A stretch of DNA of 64,000 nt from Lachnoclostridium sp. UBA1175 (lineage in GTDB: Bacteria > Bacillota > Clostridia > Lachnospirales > Lachnospiraceae). Below, one piece after another: positions 57,768-64,000 of this stretch; position 1 is the first letter of the stretch; every line of letters begins with the position of its first letter. Position numbers and translations under genes: made by a program. Below the pieces are notes generated by a model. It saw only the letters and a program-made list of their open reading frames with translations. It was not told where the DNA came from and did no database searches. The stretch is from NCBI GenBank assembly GCA_002311665.1, contig DBYX01000010.1, forward strand, positions 1 through 64,000. The letters run 5' to 3'.

Positions 57768-60209
57768 ATGAGGCTGATGCGTACACGTCTCTGCTCCCTG
57801 CTGCTCTGCGCGGTTCTCACCGCAGGGCTTCTTTCCGCGGGGACGGCGCGCGCATACGCAGACGTTCCGTCGTCCACGGCTGCCTCCCCGGAACCGTCCT
57901 TCTCTCTCGCTTACGCCACCTACGACACGCCGGAGGAACGCGCCGCCGCGGTCAACAAGCTTCGGTACCGTTTCCTCGGGGAGATGCTCACCCACATCGG
58001 CTGCCCTTACGAGAAGGGCCGCGGACACTACAGCTCCGCGAAGATGTTCGACTGCTCCGGTCTCGTCGCGCACGCGTTCATCTCCATCGGCTACAGCCGT
58101 TATTTTTCGATCAGCGACACCCGCTGGAACGCCGGCGGTTTTCAGGCATATGACGGCCACGGGCTTCCCTCATCCGACTGGAAGGATTTCTCGTGGCGAG
58201 GTTCAAGCGGCCTTCTGGAAAATGTGAAGGACGGCCAGACGATCTATCTCCTGCCGGACAGCTCGAAAAATCCGGTCCTCGCCTTCACGGTCCGCAAATC
58301 CGCCAAGAAGTCGGACTACGCGTCCGACATCTCCAACACCGCAAAATGGTCCGACGACTTCCGCGGTGCGGTCTCGCAGCGCGGCACGATCCTCGTCAAG
58401 AACCATGTTGACCAGACGAAATGGCACATCACCACGGTCGTCGGCTACTACGATGAGGAGTGGTTCCTCGAAAACGGCCACGACATCAACCCGGCGACCG
58501 CCTCGATCTCGTCCGTGAAGTCGATCATCCGCAAGGATCTCGTGAGCGAGTTTTCCGCATACGGACTCGCTTCCTCCGTGCTCAACAAAGTCCACCAGGG
58601 CCTCGCGGAAGGAAAACCGACCGCCGAGAAGATCAACGGCAAATCCTCGAACTCCTCGTTCAACGACATCGACCGCGAGGACGACGTCTATCCTGCAATG
58701 TGGGACCTGCGCCAGCGGAGGATCACTTCCGAGCGCAAGTACTCCCCGATCTGGCAGATCGACGCTCTCAACCCCCGCATGGGCGTTTCCGTGAACAATT
58801 CGACGCTGGCCGCCACCGAAGACAACTCCATCGCGATGGTCCTCGAGTGGGAGGAGTACGGCGCCTGCCATATGACCGCTTACGACAACGCCTCCTCGTT
58901 CGGCGGGGAGGACCGGCCGGTCGCGGGCGGGGTCTACGCAATCTACGACACGAGCGACTCCTACGAGGCGCTCGCGAAGCTGCGGCCGATCGCCGTGACG
59001 ACCGCGGATGAGAACGGTGAGATCCGCTTCGGCGGGCTGCCGGTCAACGGCGTTACGCATTCCGAAGAGTACTGCGTCATCGAACTCTCGCCGCCCGACG
59101 GCTGCGAGCCGGACCGCACCGTCCGCATGATCACGGTGACCCGGGACGGTGACGCGGAGATCCCGGAAGGCGGGCGTGTTACGAGCGCCTGCCTCACGGG
59201 CAGCATCTCCATTCAGCTCGACCGGTCCGACTGCCTGACCGAAGCCGACATCGGCTCCTGGGACGGGGCCTCCGTCGGTTCTTACACCCTGCGGGGGCTT
59301 ACGCTTCGCGCCACCGGGACACCTTACACCGACAGCGCCACCTTCACCTGCCGGATCCTCGCCGACGGCGACATCGTTCACAACGGGCAGACCCTGTATA
59401 CCTCCGGTGAGGTTGTGCGGACCGTCTGCGGCAGCGCGCTCGGTACCGTCACGGCGGACGGTCTTCCGCTCGGCGACTACACCGTTGTGCTCGGGAGCAT
59501 CCCAACCGGATGGTCCCGCCTCTCCTCCGTTAGCACCGTCACTGCGTCGCTGACCGCGGAGCACCCTGCGGCCACCCGCATTCTCTCATGCGACAAATGC
59601 AAACTCCGGTTGCGTTTTTCGGTCACCGATCGCGAATACCGTCCCGTCTCCGGCGGGCGCTACGGCCTGTACTGTGAGAGCGACATATACGATGTCTACG
59701 GAAACACGCTGCTGATCGCGGGCGACACGCCCATTGCCGTCGGTACCGCGGGTGCGGACGGCATCATACGGTTTGCGGCACCGGGAGGCAACCGCGACGC
59801 GGACCCGACGACCGTCTCCGCCTCCGCAGCTGACGATATGTTCGGCCTGCTGCCGGTCGGCTTTGTGTACTATCTCGCGGAGCTTGACGCTCCGGACGGC
59901 TATCTCCCGTACGGTGGGAAGATCGCCGTCTTCACTTACTCCTCCCCCGACTGGGAGAAGGAAAGCGTCGCCGAGTACCGACAGACATTCGGCTATGACG
60001 CCGATCCGTCCACCGGGGAGGCCGCCGACCTGACGATCAATCGTTCGGCGATGTCCCGCGATGCGGAGATGTCCGCAACCGCCGGGAATCCCGGTTGTGC
60101 CGCGACAGGAGGCTCCGCCGTTTACCTTGTCATCCTGCTGCTTCTTCCCGCCGCCGCAACGGTATTTCTGTTCCTTCGAAGCCGCCGGATGCAGGTTGAG
60201 GATCGCTGA
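57768..60209 (+). CDS. Secreted NlpC/P60-like protein with SpaA-type domains and C-terminal anchor
   Basis: The product is about 813 residues from MRLMRTRLCSLLLCAVLTAG, with CGGAGG upstream and a signal peptide ending near ARAYA. The NlpC/P60 cysteine elbow MFDCSGLVAHAF lies at about residue 96, with a later His in KWHITTVVGYY, consistent with a cell-wall hydrolase or transglutaminase-like fold. Two prealbumin/SpaA-like segments follow (GGVYAIYDTSDSYEALAKLR; GGRYGLYCESDIYDVYG). The end CAATGGSAVYLVILLLLPAA and RSRRMQ resembles a sortase-type signal with ATGG in place of LPxTG. It is likely a surface-displayed wall-active protein. Confidence 0.75.
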   Translation: MRLMRTRLCSLLLCAVLTAGLLSAGTARAYADVPSSTAASPEPSFSLAYATYDTPEERAAAVNKLRYRFLGEMLTHIGCPYEKGRGHYSSAKMFDCSGLVAHAFISIGYSRYFSISDTRWNAGGFQAYDGHGLPSSDWKDFSWRGSSGLLENVKDGQTIYLLPDSSKNPVLAFTVRKSAKKSDYASDISNTAKWSDDFRGAVSQRGTILVKNHVDQTKWHITTVVGYYDEEWFLENGHDINPATASISSVKSIIRKDLVSEFSAYGLASSVLNKVHQGLAEGKPTAEKINGKSSNSSFNDIDREDDVYPAMWDLRQRRITSERKYSPIWQIDALNPRMGVSVNNSTLAATEDNSIAMVLEWEEYGACHMTAYDNASSFGGEDRPVAGGVYAIYDTSDSYEALAKLRPIAVTTADENGEIRFGGLPVNGVTHSEEYCVIELSPPDGCEPDRTVRMITVTRDGDAEIPEGGRVTSACLTGSISIQLDRSDCLTEADIGSWDGASVGSYTLRGLTLRATGTPYTDSATFTCRILADGDIVHNGQTLYTSGEVVRTVCGSALGTVTADGLPLGDYTVVLGSIPTGWSRLSSVSTVTASLTAEHPAATRILSCDKCKLRLRFSVTDREYRPVSGGRYGLYCESDIYDVYGNTLLIAGDTPIAVGTAGADGIIRFAAPGGNRDADPTTVSASAADDMFGLLPVGFVYYLAELDAPDGYLPYGGKIAVFTYSSPDWEKESVAEYRQTFGYDADPSTGEAADLTINRSAMSRDAEMSATAGNPGCAATGGSAVYLVILLLLPAAATVFLFLRSRRMQVEDR

Positions 60210-60218
60210 AAACTTTTA

Positions 60219-60247
60219 TTGCACTCATTTTCCGTCTATTGTATAAT
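60219..60247 (+). promoter_or_regulatory. Promoter of the GH43 gene
   Basis: TTGCAC, 17 bases and TATAAT stand about 68 bases upstream of the GH43 start, overlapping nothing else. Confidence 0.8.
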
Positions 60248-60314
60248 AATATTGATGCAGATATAAAAATGAACTTCGGGTTCGAAATAAACCGCAGAGG
60301 AGGACTTCAAACTT

Positions 60315-61316
60315 ATGAAGAAGATCAAGCTGGAGCGTCCCAACGAGAGAACGCCCCTTGTAAAGACCATCTACACGGCGGATCCGTCCGCGCACGTGTT
60401 CGACGGCAAGATTTACATCTACCCGTCGCACGATTTCGAGCATGACTGCCCGGATGACGACAACGGCGATCAGTACATCATGCAGGACTACCACGTTCTT
60501 TCCATGGACAGCCTCGACTCCGAGTGTGTGGATAACGGTCTCGCGCTTTCGCAGGACGACGTGCCGTGGGTGAAGAACCAGATGTGGGCTCCGGACTGCG
60601 TTTGCAAGAACGGCAAGTACTATCTCGTGTTCCCGGCCAAGGACTACGAGGGCCAGTTCCACATCGGCGTTGCCGTTTCGGACTCGCCGGTCGGACCGTT
60701 CAAGCCGCAGGAGAAGTGCATCGAGGGCAGCTACAGCATCGACCCCGCCGTTTTAGTGGACGATGATGATCGCACCTACTGCTACTACGGCGGCCTGTGG
60801 GGCGGACAACTCGAGATGTGGCAGTCCGGTTCCTACGATCCCGACGCTCATCGTCCGGAGGGTGACGAGCCCGCACTCGGACCGATGTTCGCCGAGTTCA
60901 ACGACGACCTCACCGCATTTATCACCGAGCCGAAGCACCTTGTGATCCTCGACGAGAACGGCGAGCCTCTCAAGGCAGGAGACGAGGACCGCAGATACTT
61001 CGAGGGTCCCTGGATGCACAAGTTCAACGGCAAGTACTACCTTTCCTACTCGACCGGCACCACGCACTATCTGTGCTACGCCGAGGGCGAGAAGCCGGAC
61101 GGCCCCTTCACCTACAAGGGACGCATCATGGAGCCGGTGCTCGGCTGGACGACGCACCACTCCGTAGTGAAGATCGGTGACGACTGGTATCTCTTCTACC
61201 ACGACTGCGAGCTCTCGGGCGGTGTCACGCATGAGCGCTGCGTCAAGTACACGAAGCTCAACATCCACGAGGACGGCACGATCGACACGATCTACCCTTA
61301 CGAGTTCGAGCGATAA
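60315..61316 (+). CDS. Glycoside hydrolase family 43 enzyme
   Basis: The 333-residue single-domain protein is a five-blade propeller without a signal peptide, so it is cytoplasmic. GH43 catalytic residues are in place: the general base Asp in YTADPSAHVFDGKIYI, the pKa-modulating Asp in YSIDPAVLVDDDD and the acid Glu in YFEGPWMHKFNGKYYL. Family members cleave beta-xylosides or alpha-L-arabinofuranosides. GGAGGACTTCAAACTT lies before the ATG. It is followed by a terminator and a sugar-sensor-like GGDEF protein. Confidence 0.92.
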   Translation: MKKIKLERPNERTPLVKTIYTADPSAHVFDGKIYIYPSHDFEHDCPDDDNGDQYIMQDYHVLSMDSLDSECVDNGLALSQDDVPWVKNQMWAPDCVCKNGKYYLVFPAKDYEGQFHIGVAVSDSPVGPFKPQEKCIEGSYSIDPAVLVDDDDRTYCYYGGLWGGQLEMWQSGSYDPDAHRPEGDEPALGPMFAEFNDDLTAFITEPKHLVILDENGEPLKAGDEDRRYFEGPWMHKFNGKYYLSYSTGTTHYLCYAEGEKPDGPFTYKGRIMEPVLGWTTHHSVVKIGDDWYLFYHDCELSGGVTHERCVKYTKLNIHEDGTIDTIYPYEFER

Positions 61317-61383
61317 TGGGTTAAACCCCGCGGAGAGCACCGCGGAACAGGGACGAGAAGCATAAACTGCTGTAGCGGATGAT

Positions 61384-61433
61384 AAGAGCGGATCCCGCCG
61401 GGAACACATTTTCCGGATGGATCCGCTCTTTCG
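61384..61433 (+). terminator. Terminator of the GH43 gene
   Basis: AAGAGCGGATCC and GGATCCGCTCTT are perfectly complementary around a 23-base loop, followed by TCGTTGT. A weaker CCGCGG-CCGCGG stem at 61328-61345 precedes it. Confidence 0.8.
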
Positions 61434-61639
61434 TTGTACCGGGCGTGTCGAGGGGCATCGCGCAGCCGCCGCACAATCACGCAAAAATCCGCCGATTATG
61501 TCAGTTATTACGGCATTTTCGCACAAGTCGCATCGGCGTGGTACGGTGTTTCCGGGCCGAATGTGTATTTTTCACATAACTTATGGCTTTTTTCGGCCGC
61601 AGGTCTTATAATTCAATATACGGAAAGGGGGTAGCCGCT

Positions 61640-63568
61640 ATGGGAGAGGAAAAAAGAACCAAAAAGAAAATTGCGGTGTTCGCAAACGGATGGAACTCCG
61701 AGAATCTGTACCGCTATCTTACCGGCCTGTCGAGATACACGCCGGACTGTGCGATCGACTACTACGTCTTCCTGTGTCACTCGGTTTATTCGATGGCGGA
61801 GACCGAGATCAAGAGCATGGCCACCATATTCGATCTTCCGGATCTCCGGAACTTCGACGCGGCGATCATGTTCACGCCCGGACTGAATTTCACGGACATC
61901 ATCAACCAGCTGATCGTCAAACTGGAGAAATCCGGCATCCCGGTGCTCAGCATCGGTCTTCAGCACCCCGGCTTTTACTACATCGGAGTCAACAATTACA
62001 ACGGCATGCGGCATCTGTGCGACCATCTGATTGAGGAGCACAACGTACGCGATGTCATGTTTATCGCAGGTTCGAGGGAAAATGAGGACTCCAACAACCG
62101 CCTGATCGCGCTTCGCGATTCGATGAGCGCGCACGGACTTCCCTTCAACGAATCCAATATCTTCTACTCCAACTGGGAAGTCGGAACGGTCATGTTCGAG
62201 TTCGGCGCCCGGATCCGCAACGGGGAGAAGCTTCCCGATGCTTTCGTCTGCGCAAACGACCTGATCGCCGAGACCATGAGTTACACGCTCACGGACAACG
62301 GACTTCCGGCTGACAGCGCGATTGTCACCGGCTTCGACTATATGGAGGAGGGTCAGAACTTCTATCCTTCCATCGCCTCCGTGGACCAGCACTATGACAC
62401 CGTGGCCGAGTACTCGGTCAATCTTCTGCAGCGTATCCTCAACGGCGAGGATGCCCCCGAGGAGCAGCTCGTCGACTGCGAGTTCTTCCCCGGCGAAAGC
62501 TGCGGCTGTATGAACTGCCGCAACGATGACATAAGACGCCGTACCGTCGTGCGCGGTGTTCCCCGCAAATATATGATGACGGACATCGTGGAGGGACGGT
62601 TCCACGCGATGGAGAAGGAGATCATCCAGTCCGTCGACTACGAGGATCTCAAGGAAAAACTTCACCGGCTCTTCTGTCTGCAGACCGGTATGGCTTTGGA
62701 AGGCGATACATTCTACATCATGCTTGATCCGCACATCGTCGATTTCTCGCTGTCGGACATCGAGAACTATCCGCAGTATCATTATGCGGATGTGATGGAC
62801 ACGTTCGTCGCCAAGCGGGACGGCAAGCCGATCTCCGCGGGCGTGATCCCGACCTCGCAGTTGCTACCGGATTCGGCGCCGGAGGGACCGAACCATATAT
62901 ATTACTTCGTTCCCACCTACTACGAGAGCTATGTGTGCGGCTACATCGTCCTAACGGACTGCACAAGCTGGCTGCCCGATAAATACTTCCATATGTGCGA
63001 GAGCCGCTTCAACCGCGCGCTGATATCGTACCGCCGCAATATGCAGCTGACCTCGCTCAACACGAAGCTTTCGATGCTGATGGAGAAGGATTCGCTCACC
63101 TTCGTCAAGAACCGTACCGCATACGACCGCTATATCAAGAAGATGGAGACGCAGATGCTCAGCGGCGACTTCGAGCCTTTCGCCGTCGTATGCTTCGACA
63201 TCAACAACCTCAAGCCGGTCAACGACGCGCTCGGTCACGAGGCCGGCGACGAATACATCAAGAAATGCTGTAAGCTGATCTGTAACACGTTCAAGCACAG
63301 CCCCGTCTTCCGGATCGGCGGCGACGAGTTTGTCGCGATCGCGGTGCACGACGACTACCTGCACCGCTACGAGTATCTCAACGCGATGCGCGAGAAGATG
63401 GAGGAGCTTCGGAACGACACGACCATCTCACCGATCGACCGCATCTCCGTGGCCTCCGGCATGGCAGACTGCTTCGAGCACGTCGGCGACGACTACAGCG
63501 CCATTTTCCGCAGAGCGGACACCCGGATGTACGACAACAAGCGTCTGATGAAGGCGGACATGCGCTGA
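61640..63568 (+). CDS. Periplasmic-binding-protein-like sensor fused to a GGDEF diguanylate cyclase
   Basis: The product is about 642 residues from MGEEKRTKKKIAVFANGWNS, with AAGGGGG upstream. Residues about 10-290 form a LacI/type 1 periplasmic-binding fold (VLSIGLQHPGFYYIGVNNYN; DAFVCANDLIAETM) without a DNA-binding head or signal peptide, so it senses a cytoplasmic ligand. A Cys cluster (CGCMNCRNDD) and a linker of about 150 residues follow. The C-terminal GGDEF domain is intact (FRIGGDEFVAI with DALGHEAGDEY). No RxxD inhibitory site stands five residues before GGDEF. It should make cyclic di-GMP in response to a sugar-like ligand. Confidence 0.88.
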   Translation: MGEEKRTKKKIAVFANGWNSENLYRYLTGLSRYTPDCAIDYYVFLCHSVYSMAETEIKSMATIFDLPDLRNFDAAIMFTPGLNFTDIINQLIVKLEKSGIPVLSIGLQHPGFYYIGVNNYNGMRHLCDHLIEEHNVRDVMFIAGSRENEDSNNRLIALRDSMSAHGLPFNESNIFYSNWEVGTVMFEFGARIRNGEKLPDAFVCANDLIAETMSYTLTDNGLPADSAIVTGFDYMEEGQNFYPSIASVDQHYDTVAEYSVNLLQRILNGEDAPEEQLVDCEFFPGESCGCMNCRNDDIRRRTVVRGVPRKYMMTDIVEGRFHAMEKEIIQSVDYEDLKEKLHRLFCLQTGMALEGDTFYIMLDPHIVDFSLSDIENYPQYHYADVMDTFVAKRDGKPISAGVIPTSQLLPDSAPEGPNHIYYFVPTYYESYVCGYIVLTDCTSWLPDKYFHMCESRFNRALISYRRNMQLTSLNTKLSMLMEKDSLTFVKNRTAYDRYIKKMETQMLSGDFEPFAVVCFDINNLKPVNDALGHEAGDEYIKKCCKLICNTFKHSPVFRIGGDEFVAIAVHDDYLHRYEYLNAMREKMEELRNDTTISPIDRISVASGMADCFEHVGDDYSAIFRRADTRMYDNKRLMKADMR

Positions 63569-63596
63569 CACAATACGATCTCTTTTTCCCAATAAC

Positions 63597-63631
63597 AAAA
63601 ACCGGGCCGGTGAGGATCTCTCACCGGCCCG
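63597..63631 (-). terminator. Terminator of the gene entering from the right edge
   Basis: CGGGCCGGTGAG and CTCACCGGCCCG form a perfect 12-bp stem with a five-base loop. On the minus strand it is followed by GTTTTTG, so it mainly ends the leftward membrane gene; it may also slow transcription from the GGDEF gene. Confidence 0.8.
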
Positions 63632-63667
63632 ACTCGTTGTTGTCAGGTTATCCTAACACTTTCACTT

Positions 63668-64000
63668 TCATTCGTTCCGGCTCTGCTCCATACAGAACAG
63701 CACCGTCCCGACGACGAACACTACGGCTCCCAGTATGTAGATGTAAAATCCGACGCCCATGGAATACTCAAAAACTCCCGTGTTCTCGGTCATCGCCGGC
63801 CGGGAACCTGCGAACAGGACCTCCGAGCCGTGCGCGCTGGCCACACAGTAGAAGAAATTGATGATCCAGTACAGGCAGCACGCGATCAGAAGCCGACCGC
63901 TCTGCTTCCATACGGCAGCCACCGCAAGAAGCGAGAACACAAGAAAGAAATACTTGGTCAGGAATCCGATCTGCGACACCTCCGACACTTCCCAGGAAGT
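63668..64000 (-). CDS. Membrane protein (partial, N-terminus outside window)
   Basis: The frame is open to base 64000, reading TSWEVSEVSQIGFLTKYFFL at the edge, so the start is probably outside. The 110 visible residues hold three membrane spans (about residues 15-28, 37-52 and 85-103) and end CMEQSRNE. No family was recognised. Confidence 0.55.
   Translation of the reverse strand, partial: TSWEVSEVSQIGFLTKYFFLVFSLLAVAAVWKQSGRLLIACCLYWIINFFYCVASAHGSEVLFAGSRPAMTENTGVFEYSMGVGFYIYILGAVVFVVGTVLFCMEQSRNE

Noticed and set aside
58203..59564. Minus-strand frame of 453 codons opposite the NlpC/P60-like gene
   Set aside because: Low-complexity composition and lack of motifs mark it as an antisense artefact of a well-supported plus-strand gene.
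1..64000. CRISPR arrays, rRNA, tRNA, insertion sequences and prophage genes
   Set aside because: No regularly spaced direct repeats of CRISPR type, no rRNA or tRNA-like sequences, and no transposase, integrase or capsid/terminase proteins were recognised on either strand.

Overview
The window looks like a chromosomal segment of a Gram-positive Clostridia member, most likely a Lachnospiraceae-type gut or rumen anaerobe. The reasons are the sigma-A style promoters, strong GGAGG ribosome binding sites, cell-wall-anchor-like C-terminal tails, a YtrA-type GntR regulator with its ABC transporter, several XRE regulators with helical repeat tails, and a sugar-binding sensor fused to GGDEF. The genus cannot be fixed from the sequence alone. 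No rRNA, tRNA, CRISPR array, integrase or transposase was recognised.

Region 1 (about 1 to 19.3 kb) is accessory in character. It is visibly AT-richer than the rest over much of its length. It holds mostly short single-gene units on the minus strand: phosphotransferase, CDP-alcohol phosphotransferase, SAM methyltransferase, six GNAT acetyltransferases, Nudix, PAS, DUF402, DUF2185 and a P-loop kinase. Truncated gene pieces lie between them. Seven or eight spacers share a short motif, TTTCGGnATTRCG on the gene strand, often just after a stop codon. This resembles a gene-cassette array, but no known recombination system was recognised. A conventional LysR-controlled operon (2.6-7.3 kb) and a GLUG/MBG surface protein (7.4-10.5 kb) are embedded in it.

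Region 2 (19.3-24.8 kb) is purine biosynthesis: guaA, purB and an in-frame purA-purC fusion encoding one 721-residue protein with its own promoter. Region 3 (24.9-31.6 kb) holds two very large secreted or membrane lipase-fold proteins. One of them carries two lipase domains around a VWA domain, and the second lipase domain has lost its nucleophile serine. Region 4 (31.9-43.8 kb) contains a small membrane/MFS operon, an ABC exporter, an exo-endonuclease-phosphatase family protein, a HAD phosphatase, an ABC-2 system, a membrane protein gene interrupted by two in-frame TGA codons, a Dabb protein, glycerol kinase and a monoacylglycerol-lipase-like hydrolase.

Region 5 (43.9-57 kb) is mainly envelope regulation and export. 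A YtrA-type repressor with its transporter sits behind a perfect inverted-repeat operator. An ABC transporter operon ends in a histidine kinase. An XRE/TPR regulator lies beside an ABC exporter with a consensus promoter and a hairpin leader. An OmpR-family response regulator, a repetitive Ig-like secreted protein and another XRE/TPR regulator follow. Region 6 (56.8-64 kb) carries an RsmJ-type methyltransferase, an anchored NlpC/P60-like protein, a GH43 glycosidase, a periplasmic-binding-protein-like sensor fused to a diguanylate cyclase, and the start of a membrane protein that leaves the window.

Function calls rest on motif and family recognition by eye. Promoters, operators and terminators are sequence-based predictions.
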